From NCBI GenBank assembly GCA_019352125.1, contig JABBNV010000144.1:1-6613 (forward strand): a stretch of DNA of 6,613 bases, written 5' to 3'. The DNA comes from Acidobacteriota bacterium (lineage in GTDB: Bacteria > Actinomycetota > Actinomycetes > Actinomycetales > Micrococcaceae). Below, one piece after another: positions 1 to 5,599 of this stretch (positions are counted from its first letter, which is position 1; every line of letters starts with the position of its first letter). The position numbers and the translations under genes are program-made. Below the pieces are notes generated by a model. The model did no database searches, was not told the origin of the DNA, and saw nothing but the letters and a program-made list of their open reading frames with translations.

Positions 1-257
1 GTACTGGCAGTCAGTCCAGCATCGCGGGCCAGCAGAACCCGCAGTTGCTGGTATCCGCTGAAGCCAAGGCTTTGGCATGTCCGCACCACCGTGGCTCGTG
101 ATGCTCCGGCCAGCTCAGCAACCTGGGTGGAGGAGAGCTCCACAATGTGCTCGCTGTGGGAGAGGAACACTTGCGCCACGGCATTTTCTGCGGGCAGCAG
201 GGAAGGGGCAAGGGAACGGATGGTGGCGACGATGGTCCCGGGCAGATGCTCGCTCAT
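1..257 (-). CDS. RpiR/MurR-family transcriptional regulator, N-terminal part (3' end beyond left edge)
   Basis: The first 85 codons of a regulator are present; the rest lies beyond the left edge. The visible part is the helix-turn-helix domain of the RpiR/MurR family. A helical lead-in (residues 1-40) is followed by a helix-turn-helix at about 43-63, with the family pattern V-A-E-L-A-G-A-S-x-A-T-V-V-R (46-59) and then C-x-x-L-G-F-S-G-Y-Q-x-L-R (61-73). Family members usually carry a C-terminal SIS domain that binds a sugar phosphate and controls DNA binding; that domain would be off the window. The ATG overlaps the TGA of the metallophosphoesterase gene as ATGA, so translation is probably coupled. 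It is the last gene visible in the phn-type operon and could control it, perhaps through the inverted repeat at 5545-5559. The family call is firm. The ligand and target are unknown. Confidence 0.88.
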   Translation of the reverse strand, partial: MSEHLPGTIVATIRSLAPSLLPAENAVAQVFLSHSEHIVELSSTQVAELAGASRATVVRTCQSLGFSGYQQLRVLLARDAGLTAS

Positions 258-1150
258 GGGGCTATCCCGGGAACGCGAATGCGCGCACTGATGTCAGCAA
301 CGGCGTCCGGATCCAGGTCAAAGACCTGTTCTGGGTTACCCCATTCCGCGGTCTGTATGCGAACACTCCCGTCGCACCTGAGTTGAATTTCAGTGGCGCC
401 GCTCTGCGCTGTGGCGCGCTCATGACCAGCCTTGGCAAGGGTGTCATTAACGTTGACGACGCCGGGTGTCACCACTACAGGAATCTGGCGGTTGCCCAGG
501 TTTACCGTTTCCACCAAAGCATGGTGATAATGACCGGACAAAATGAGCTGCACATCGGAGCCGATGCATGCGGCCAAGAGCTCAGCGGCGTTTTGCAGCT
601 CGATTCCATGGTGCAGCGGGGTGGTGGGCGGTACTGGAGGGTGGTGAATGACAAGAATGCTGCCGTGTTCAGCTGGCGTTGTCAGTTCCTGCCTGAGCCA
701 TTGGAGCTGATCCGCGCAGACGCTACCGTGAGTGAATTCCGGTACGGAGCTGTCCACAGTGAGGATGCGCACTCCCTGACAAATAGTGCTGCCAAACGCG
801 GGTTGGTCCGGCCTTGGCACGGGGGAGTAGGGCGGATGGCCGTTACCGAGGACCGTGCTGAAGCCGAGGCGCTGGTCGTGGTTTCCCATCGCGTAAATCA
901 GTACCGGGGGCTGCGGACGCCCTCGGGTTGTCGCAAAGTCCGTTAGCACTGATTGGACCAACCGGTAGGACTCGGCTGAGCCGTCATCGCTAACATCTCC
1001 GGAGACCACCACCAGATCCAGGTCATGAACCGCATCGAGTGCAACGATGGCTCGCTTGAGGGTGGCTACCGTTTCCACCACGCCATTGTGCGCTGCGCCG
1101 TCGGCGCGCACATGCAGATCAGACAGCTGCAGAATGCGCAGGCCGCTCAT
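254..1150 (-). CDS. Calcineurin-like metallophosphoesterase (class III phosphodiesterase, GpdQ/CpdA-like)
   Basis: A 298-residue cytoplasmic dinuclear-metal phosphoesterase with no signal peptide. The complete motif ladder is visible: D11-x-H13 (SDLH), G51-D52 with V-S-D-D-G after it, G89-N90-H91-D92, H169-H170-P-P, and G205-H206-x-H208. These match the metal ligands and catalytic His/Asn of GpdQ, Rv0805 and CpdA. Length and motif spacing resemble GpdQ, a glycerophosphodiesterase that also cleaves other phosphodiesters; cAMP phosphodiesterases share the same fold and motifs. The ATG has a strong Shine-Dalgarno GGAGG (1158-1162) seven bases upstream, although it overlaps the phnE stop as ATGA. 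Placed behind a PhnCDE-type importer and ahead of an RpiR regulator, it probably hydrolyses an imported phosphodiester, but the substrate cannot be read from sequence. The superfamily call is firm and the substrate class is inference. Confidence 0.93.
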   Translation of the reverse strand: MSGLRILQLSDLHVRADGAAHNGVVETVATLKRAIVALDAVHDLDLVVVSGDVSDDGSAESYRLVQSVLTDFATTRGRPQPPVLIYAMGNHDQRLGFSTVLGNGHPPYSPVPRPDQPAFGSTICQGVRILTVDSSVPEFTHGSVCADQLQWLRQELTTPAEHGSILVIHHPPVPPTTPLHHGIELQNAAELLAACIGSDVQLILSGHYHHALVETVNLGNRQIPVVVTPGVVNVNDTLAKAGHERATAQSGATEIQLRCDGSVRIQTAEWGNPEQVFDLDPDAVADISARIRVPGIAP

Positions 1151-2040
1151 GCTGGAACCTCCACGGGAAGCTTCGAGGACCGTGGGCGACGCCGGGCGGT
1201 GCTAAACGGTACTGCCCACCGGCCGTGGATTAACCGATGCCGCACCGCGCCGGAGAGTTGGTCAATGATCATTGTCACTACAATAACCACCAGAAGCAAC
1301 ATCCCCACGGCGTCCCAATTGCGAAACTGGACGTTGTCCGAGAGCATCTTGCCAATGCCGCCAGCTCCAATGAGGCCAAGAATCGCTGAGGCACGGACGT
1401 TAATTTCGAAGCGGTAGAGCCACAAGGAAAGCAACTCAGCGCTCGCGGACGGCCAGATTCCCCAACGCATTAATCCCACAGCGCCGCTGCCAGTGGATCG
1501 CACTGCCTCCAGGGGGCCGCGATCCACCGCCTCAAATGTTTCATAACCCCATTTGCCCAGGTTGCCAATGGACCCGACGGCCAGGGCCAGTGCACCCGTG
1601 AAGGGCGTCAGTCCCGTCACAGACAAGATCAGAATGGCGGTGACTACTTCTGGTACTGCCCTCAGCACCGCAAAGACCCCGCGCAAGGGCCAACTAATCC
1701 ACCGGGGTGCCAGAGGAGCAGCAGCGAAAAAGCTCAGCGGAAAGGAAACCGCAATACCCAGCAGTGTGCCAATCCAAGCCATCTGCACGGAGAGCACCAT
1801 GGCAGTGAACGCTTCGCCCAGTTTGCCCCAGTTCGGCGGCGCAAACATCAGCAACAGGTACTTCCAGGCCTGGGCGGGGAAGTCAGCCAGCGCGGAGATG
1901 TCCAGCTTGGCGCTGAAATACGCGGCCAGTGCAATACCTGTGACCAGTAGCCAGAGTAACCGTGAGGGCCAGCTGACGGGCTTGTCTGGGCGGTTTGTGA
2001 GCGAAGGTGCGGAAGACGTGTCTGTAAGTGTGCCAGCCAC
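1147..2040 (-). CDS. phnE: PhnE-type ABC transporter permease (second of two)
   Basis: An integral membrane subunit of the phosphonate/phosphate-ester importer, 297 residues from the GTG at 2040. Hydrophobic stretches lie near residues 28-42, 79-108, 119-142, 146-163 and 214-232, with another near the C-terminus. The cytoplasmic coupling loop begins at E178 (E-A-V, with G184) rather than the canonical E-A-A, and is followed by the PhnE signature E-I-N-V-R-A-S (212-218) and G-A-G-G-I-G (225-230). An ATG eight codons upstream (2064) is in frame but has no Shine-Dalgarno. The GTG has AAAGAGG eight bases upstream and overlaps the preceding gene's stop by one base (TAGTG), so I prefer it; from the ATG the protein would be 305 residues. 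The two permeases differ clearly, so a heterodimeric channel with PhnC and PhnD is likely. The substrate is not fixed by sequence. Confidence 0.92.
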   Translation of the reverse strand: MAGTLTDTSSAPSLTNRPDKPVSWPSRLLWLLVTGIALAAYFSAKLDISALADFPAQAWKYLLLMFAPPNWGKLGEAFTAMVLSVQMAWIGTLLGIAVSFPLSFFAAAPLAPRWISWPLRGVFAVLRAVPEVVTAILILSVTGLTPFTGALALAVGSIGNLGKWGYETFEAVDRGPLEAVRSTGSGAVGLMRWGIWPSASAELLSLWLYRFEINVRASAILGLIGAGGIGKMLSDNVQFRNWDAVGMLLLVVIVVTMIIDQLSGAVRHRLIHGRWAVPFSTARRRPRSSKLPVEVPA

Positions 2041-2852
2041 TAGATCAACCTCTTTCGTAGCCATGCGGAGAATGATTCAAGCAGCACCACTAGCAGAAGA
2101 ATCTCAAGGATAATCAACGACAATTCGTGGTACCGGAAAAAGCTCCGCACGTTGTCAATCAGGATGCCCAATCCACCAGCGCCCACCAAGCCGATGACGG
2201 TGGAGGCACGGATGTTGATTTCGAAGGTGTACAGCACTTGCGAGGCGTACGCCGGCAAAATCTGCGGGAGCATGGCCGAACGGCCAGCTTTGAGCCAACT
2301 GGCACCAGCGGCCAGCGCGGCCTCATGCGGGCCCGTGTCTTCCCCGTCCAAGGCTTCGGAAACAAGTTTGACGATGATTCCGATGTTGAAAATCACTAGG
2401 GCCATAATGCCGGGCAGTGCACCCACGCCCACTACGGCAACCAAAATGGCGGCCAGCAAAATGTCCGGAATGGAGCGGATCAGGTTCATTACGAAGCGGA
2501 GGCCCATGAGCAGCCAGGTGTTGGGATTGGTAGCCCGTGAGGCAAAGAAGGCTATCGGCAGCGAGATGGCGGAGCCAATCACCGTGGCAATAACAGCCAT
2601 ATCAACCGTTTCCACCAGTGCCGGAATGGTTTTGGGAAAGAAGCCATAGTCTGGCTGGGTGAGCTGCACTACGTTGCCCACAGCGTTGGAGAAATTTGCC
2701 ACAATTTCAGGCAAATCAATCTGAACCCCCAGGCCTGCCCAGACGGTAATGGCTGCTAAGACAAGTAACGTAGCCACTACCTTGCCTCGTTGCCGGGGCT
2801 TAACCGGGCGAACGTTGGCCGTCACGGCCCCCAGGGCACCGATCGCCGTCAC
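2040..2852 (-). CDS. phnE: PhnE-type ABC transporter permease (first of two)
   Basis: A 270-residue inner-membrane permease, a normal length for PhnE. Hydrophobic segments sit near residues 25-43, 78-104, 119-145, 146-165 and 244-264. The coupling loop is canonical: E177-A-A-L-A-A-G-A-S, running into L-P-Q at 195-197. It is followed by E-I-N-I-R-A-S-T (211-218) and G-A-G-G-L-G (224-229), the PhnE hallmark. The start codon is GTG, overlapping the phnC stop as GTGA, with a purine-rich AAGGCGGAG just upstream. It should pair with the second permease, whose coupling loop is less regular, and dock on PhnC. The family call is firm; transport of phosphonate as opposed to phosphate ester, phosphite or phosphate cannot be told from this subunit. 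Confidence 0.94.
   Translation of the reverse strand: MTAIGALGAVTANVRPVKPRQRGKVVATLLVLAAITVWAGLGVQIDLPEIVANFSNAVGNVVQLTQPDYGFFPKTIPALVETVDMAVIATVIGSAISLPIAFFASRATNPNTWLLMGLRFVMNLIRSIPDILLAAILVAVVGVGALPGIMALVIFNIGIIVKLVSEALDGEDTGPHEAALAAGASWLKAGRSAMLPQILPAYASQVLYTFEINIRASTVIGLVGAGGLGILIDNVRSFFRYHELSLIILEILLLVVLLESFSAWLRKRLI
2049..2056 (-). promoter_or_regulatory. Shine-Dalgarno deciding the second phnE start
   Basis: On the minus strand this reads GAAAGAGG. It lies eight bases before a GTG codon (2040-2038) that shares one base with the TAG stop of the upstream phnE. The in-frame ATG at 2064 has only pyrimidine-rich sequence in front of it. The site therefore argues for initiation at GTG by reinitiation or coupling. 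Confidence 0.6.
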
Positions 2853-3631
2853 AGCTCCGCCTTGGCTTCCAGCACATCAGCAGCTGTCAGGGACCGCCCG
2901 TAGATGCTTTCAAAAACTCTCTCATCCGCGTCCGCGCCAGCGCCGTCAAACACTACGCGGCCTTCCCGCATACCAATGAGCCTGGTGCAGTAGGTACGGG
3001 CCAGATCCAGGAAGTGCAGGTTGACTATAACGGTGATACCCAGATCAGCATTGATCCGTTGCAGATCACGCATCACCACGTGTGAGGTGGGCGGATCCAG
3101 CGAGGCAACTGGTTCATCGGCCAAGACAATTTGGGGCTGTTGAGCCAAGGTCCGTGCGATGGCGACGCGTTGCTGCTGGCCGCCAGAGAGGCTGGATGCT
3201 TTTTCGTAGGCTTTGGAGACAATCTCCACCCGTTCCAACGCACTCATGGCAAGTTCGACGTCGTCGTGCTGCCAGGCGCCCAGCAGTGACCGCCAGGCGG
3301 AAGTGTGATGCAAGCGGCCCATCAACACGTTGTTGAGCACGGTGGTGCGTCGAGCCAAATTGAAACTCTGGAAGATCATCCCCACTTCGCTGCGCAACTG
3401 GCGCAATTCCCTGCCCCGTGCGTTGGAGAGGCGGTGATCGCCCACGTTTAGCTCGCCACTGCTGATGGGTACCAGGCCGTTGATGCTGCGAATCAATGTT
3501 GATTTCCCCGCACCGGACAACCCCACCACGCCCACCATGGACCCCGCGGGGATATCCAGAGTCACGTCTGACAACCCCACAAAGCCGTTGGGGTATTTAA
3601 CGCCGACATGATTGAACTGGATATCCGCCAC
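2849..3631 (-). CDS. phnC: PhnC-type ABC transporter ATP-binding protein
   Basis: The 260-residue ATPase that energises the importer from the cytoplasmic face. All nucleotide-binding motifs are intact: Walker A G-L-S-G-A-G-K-S-T (37-45, catalytic K43), Q-loop Q88 in F-Q-S-F-N-L, signature L-S-G-G-Q-Q-Q-R (148-155), Walker B ending in A-D-E-P (171-174) with D-loop S-L-D-P (177-180), and switch histidine H206 in N-L-H. The length and the R-R-T-T-V-L-x-N-V-L-x-G-R stretch after the Q-loop (94-106) are typical of PhnC. The start codon is GTG. An in-frame TAG at 3698-3700 and no other start codon in between rule out an earlier start. The Shine-Dalgarno is weak (AAAGAAAG). The 73-nt spacer after phnD carries a short direct repeat that could affect expression. 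Confidence 0.95.
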   Translation of the reverse strand: MADIQFNHVGVKYPNGFVGLSDVTLDIPAGSMVGVVGLSGAGKSTLIRSINGLVPISSGELNVGDHRLSNARGRELRQLRSEVGMIFQSFNLARRTTVLNNVLMGRLHHTSAWRSLLGAWQHDDVELAMSALERVEIVSKAYEKASSLSGGQQQRVAIARTLAQQPQIVLADEPVASLDPPTSHVVMRDLQRINADLGITVIVNLHFLDLARTYCTRLIGMREGRVVFDGAGADADERVFESIYGRSLTAADVLEAKAEL

Positions 3632-3651
3632 GGGGACTACTTTCTTTGTTG

Positions 3652-3669
3652 GTTGATGCGAGTTGATGC
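3652..3669. repeat. Tandem octamer GTTGATGC in the phnD-phnC spacer
   Basis: GTTGATGC occurs at 3652-3659 and again at 3662-3669, a 10-bp period that puts both copies on the same face of the helix. It lies 21 bases upstream of the phnC GTG. In the transcript it reads GCATCAAC twice, with further CAAC-rich sequence after it. It could be a protein or RNA-binding site or a chance duplication. I see no clear stem-loop terminator in the 3632-3704 spacer. Confidence 0.4.
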
Positions 3670-3704
3670 AAGAGGTACTAGCTAGAAGCCGCGAAGCCTA
3701 GGGT

Positions 3705-4733
3705 TTAGCCGAGGCCAATGGAGACAGCGGCGTCCTGGGTCTTCTTCAGGCTGGCAATGTCTGCAGGCTTGAGCCCCGTGATCTGGTAGATGGCGGTCAG
3801 GGAGGCAACGCCCTCAGGAGTCTTGGCGTAATCTTCCATGGCGTTGCTGATCTTGGTCTGCCATGCGGAGCTGAGCTTACTGGAAATGGACACGCCGTCG
3901 TTGGGTACTTCATCCGTCAGCGCAAAGACCACGACCTTGTTGCCGACATCCGGGTTGTCCTTCTTGACTACCTCGCGGGCGTCCCAGTAGCTGAAGCCCA
4001 CCTCCGCGTCGCCCTTGTACACAGCGAGTACAGAGGCATCGTTGGCTGTGACCTTGATGGGGGACACGTCTGAAACGCTCAGGTTGGCGGCCTTCATGGC
4101 AGCCACCGGGAAGATGTATCCGGCCGGGGAAGCGGAGGAGAGCATTGCTACCTTGGCGCCCTTGATCTTGGAGACGGAGTCCAGGCCAGCGGGGCCATTG
4201 CCGGAGGCGGTGCCGTTGCAGTACAGCATGCCGTTGGGGCCGGGAGCCGGAGTGTCCTTGCAGTACTTGGACGGGTTATTGGTGAACATCTGGGCTGCGT
4301 AGCTGGACTTTCCCTTGCGCAGGGTTTGCAAGGACGGCTTGGCACCATACTTGTCACAGGCCTGGCTCATCTGCAGTGACGGGAGCATGCCGATCTGTGC
4401 CTGGTTGGAGCCGATCGCCTCCACTGCTGCCTGGTAGTCAGCCGTGATTACGCCGTGAACGGGAATGCCAAGGCGTGAGGTCAGCGCTGCTTCCAACGGC
4501 TTGACTGTTTCCACCAACTTGCTGGCGTCACCGGAGGGAACCAGTGCCAGAGTCAGTGACTTGGGGTCACTTGCCTTTTCGTCGCTGGTGCCTGCACAGG
4601 GTGCGCTGGCTGTTGAGTTGGTGCCGCCGGCATTGCTGACGGAATCCTGGCTAACTCCGCAGGAGGAGATAGCCATGACTCCGACCACGCCAAGGGCCGC
4701 GAGGACGGAGAAACGTGAACGGAAAATGCGCAT
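3705..4733 (-). CDS. phnD: PhnD-like phosphate/phosphite/phosphonate ABC transporter substrate-binding lipoprotein
   Basis: A 342-residue lipoprotein that captures the solute outside the membrane. The signal peptide has basic residues (R2, R5, R7), a hydrophobic core (10-21) and a lipobox I-S-S-C with lipidated C25, then a Ser/Thr/Asn-rich tether to about residue 56. The periplasmic-binding fold starts with S-L-T-L-A-L-V-P-S (59-67). PhnD-family landmarks follow: P-L-E-A-A-L (79-84), D-Y-Q-A-A-V (99-104), A-Q-I-G-M-L-P (112-118), G-Y-I-F-P (205-209) and G-F-S-Y-W-D-A-R (246-253). Two features are odd. The S-T-S-G loop that holds the phosphonate group in E. coli PhnD appears here as S-P-A-G (202-205). 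The mature protein also has four extra cysteines (C46, C126, C158, C172), the last two bracketing a Pro/Gly-rich loop. The ATG has AAAAGG seven bases upstream. The gene follows the HAD gene by 23 nt. The ligand is unresolved. Confidence 0.93.
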   Translation of the reverse strand: MRIFRSRFSVLAALGVVGVMAISSCGVSQDSVSNAGGTNSTASAPCAGTSDEKASDPKSLTLALVPSGDASKLVETVKPLEAALTSRLGIPVHGVITADYQAAVEAIGSNQAQIGMLPSLQMSQACDKYGAKPSLQTLRKGKSSYAAQMFTNNPSKYCKDTPAPGPNGMLYCNGTASGNGPAGLDSVSKIKGAKVAMLSSASPAGYIFPVAAMKAANLSVSDVSPIKVTANDASVLAVYKGDAEVGFSYWDAREVVKKDNPDVGNKVVVFALTDEVPNDGVSISSKLSSAWQTKISNAMEDYAKTPEGVASLTAIYQITGLKPADIASLKKTQDAAVSIGLG

Positions 4734-4756
4734 AGTGATGCCTTTTCTGGTGTGGG

Positions 4757-5494
4757 TTACGCAGGGATGGGGAGTGGATAAAGGTGATGGAAGGAAGCTG
4801 GATCATTGGCCCATTGGGCAATGGCGGGGAAGAGTTCGGGGAAGTCGGCAGCGCGGACGTGAGCCTGCCCACCACCGTGATTGAACCTGTCGATAAAGGC
4901 CGTTATGCCGCCTGCTGCCAGCACAGGTTCCAGGTCATTGCGCCAGATATCTCCCACGCTCAAAACTTCATGAGGCTGCCTGCGCCGCAAGAAGTGGGGC
5001 ATGAGTTGCTCCAGTCCGGTTGGTTTGTGCGCGTTGGGAAGTACGACGTCGATCACGTCTTCCAGCCCCAACACGGCCAGGCTTTCGTGGACGCCGGTGA
5101 GCGGGGCGTTGGTGAGGAGCAGGCGCAGCGCAGTACCTTCCAAACTTGCGAGGAAACCGTCCAGACCAACAGGTGCGCTCACCGTCACGGAGCCGGCGGC
5201 TACTGCGGCGCGGCTTCGAACAAACGCTTCTTCGAGGACTGCTGGCCCCACGTGATGTTCCGCAAGTGAGGCCACCGCGGCATAACCGTCCAGAAAACGG
5301 GGTGATTCCGGCGTTCCGTCCAGAAAATCGGTCAACTGTTGTTTCATCGCCCGTCCGTCACTGACCGACATGAAGGAAGCGGCCGCATTGGCATACGCCC
5401 ACACTGGTCCATCGCCGACACATACAGTGCCGTCAAAATCCAGGACCAATAAGGGGAGCGCGGAGGAAGAAACGTGTTCAAGAGGGTCAATCAC
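4757..5494 (-). CDS. HAD-superfamily hydrolase, probable phosphatase
   Basis: A 245-residue cytoplasmic HAD hydrolase and the first gene of the operon. All four catalytic motifs are visible: motif I D19-F-D21-G-T (nucleophile D19, acid/base D21), motif II T128 in L-L-L-T-N, motif III K157 in H-K-P, and motif IV G-D182-x-x-x-N-D187. The segment between motif I and residue 110 is helical and Ala-rich, fitting a C1 cap as in small-molecule phosphatases. It lacks the D-x-A-G-T motif I of phosphonoacetaldehyde hydrolase (PhnX), so C-P cleavage is not indicated. The GTG start is forced by an in-frame TAG 12 bases upstream. No Shine-Dalgarno is present, but a TANNNT box ends six bases before the GTG, which suggests a leaderless mRNA. 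It plausibly dephosphorylates the imported compound or its hydrolysis product. The substrate is unknown. Confidence 0.9.
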   Translation of the reverse strand: MIDPLEHVSSSALPLLVLDFDGTVCVGDGPVWAYANAAASFMSVSDGRAMKQQLTDFLDGTPESPRFLDGYAAVASLAEHHVGPAVLEEAFVRSRAAVAAGSVTVSAPVGLDGFLASLEGTALRLLLTNAPLTGVHESLAVLGLEDVIDVVLPNAHKPTGLEQLMPHFLRRRQPHEVLSVGDIWRNDLEPVLAAGGITAFIDRFNHGGGQAHVRAADFPELFPAIAQWANDPASFHHLYPLPIPA

Positions 5495-5500
5495 AACTTG

Positions 5501-5529
5501 AGCCTAAACACCTAAGAACGGATTGTCCA
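5501..5529 (-). promoter_or_regulatory. Promoter of the HAD-phn operon, predicted leaderless
   Basis: On the minus strand, -35 TGGACA (5529-5524, 5 of 6 matches to TTGACA) is followed by a 17-nt spacer and -10 TAGGCT (5506-5501). The -10 ends six bases before the GTG, so transcription should begin at or next to the start codon (5494). The absence of a Shine-Dalgarno agrees with this. TANNNT followed directly by the start codon is a known hallmark of leaderless genes in actinobacteria. The exact start site is inferred. Confidence 0.62.
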
Positions 5530-5549
5530 TGGATAACCTGATCATGAAC
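5528..5549 (-). promoter_or_regulatory. Possible PHO box (two 11-nt direct-repeat units) for the phn operon
   Basis: The minus strand reads GTTCATGATCA (5549-5539) then GGTTATCCATG (5538-5528), directly abutting. Against the recalled Streptomyces PhoP unit consensus G(G/T)TCAYYYR(G/C), they match about 7 and 8 of 10 positions. The pair overlaps the upstream edge of the -35 box, where PhoP-type activators bind. The match is partial, and the case rests largely on position and gene content. Confidence 0.3.
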
Positions 5550-5559
5550 ACAATGTTCA
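5545..5559. repeat. Perfect inverted repeat TGAACA-N3-TGTTCA (operator candidate)
   Basis: Two perfectly complementary 6-bp arms flank a CAA spacer. The centre (5552) lies about 58 bp upstream of the predicted phn-operon start and about 48 bp upstream of the predicted peptidase start. The symmetry suits a dimeric regulator. The operon's own RpiR-family protein is one candidate, or the arms may simply be the opposing halves of the two PHO-box-like pairs. Confidence 0.5.
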
Positions 5560-5576
5560 CGCGGCGTTTACCTATG
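5555..5576 (+). promoter_or_regulatory. Possible PHO box (two 11-nt direct-repeat units) for the M20 peptidase promoter
   Basis: GTTCACGCGGC (5555-5565) is followed without gap by GTTTACCTATG (5566-5576). They match about 9 and 8 of 10 positions of the recalled consensus G(G/T)TCAYYYR(G/C). The pair covers the -35 region of the plus-strand promoter, whose own -35 is poor. That is the arrangement expected of an activator-dependent promoter. Confidence 0.4.
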
Positions 5577-5593
5577 AGGCGGTCTTGTAGACT
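5566..5593 (+). promoter_or_regulatory. Promoter of the M20 peptidase gene, predicted leaderless
   Basis: The -10 box TAGACT (5588-5593) ends exactly six bases before the ATG at 5600, placing the likely transcription start on the A of the ATG. The -35 is weak: TTTACC (5567-5572), 4 of 6 matches with a short 15-nt spacer. It lies inside the PHO-box-like repeat. No Shine-Dalgarno precedes this ATG. Confidence 0.5.
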
Positions 5594-5599
5594 CCGATC

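Noticed and set aside
77..946. Plus-strand open frame of 289 codons
   Set aside because: It lies wholly antisense to the metallophosphoesterase and RpiR genes, which have complete family motifs. The translation has no recognisable domain and is rich in Arg, Trp and Cys, as shadow frames in GC-rich DNA are.
1553..2113. Plus-strand open frame of 186 codons (also 2152-2649 and 4784-5269)
   Set aside because: These are antisense shadows of phnE, phnE and the HAD gene, without plausible domains or matching upstream signals.
3683..3704. Possible terminator stem just after phnD
   Set aside because: The sequence has a GGCTTC direct repeat and a CTAGCTAG palindrome, but no GC-rich inverted stem followed by a U tract, so I do not call a terminator.
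4734..4756. Separate promoter for phnD in the HAD-phnD gap
   Set aside because: The gap is only 23 nt and shows a Shine-Dalgarno but no -35/-10 pair; read-through from the HAD promoter is simpler.
4757..5494. HAD enzyme as phosphonoacetaldehyde hydrolase (PhnX)
   Set aside because: PhnX has a D-x-A-G-T nucleophile motif and a cap lysine that forms a Schiff base. This protein has D-F-D-G-T with the second Asp of ordinary phosphatases.
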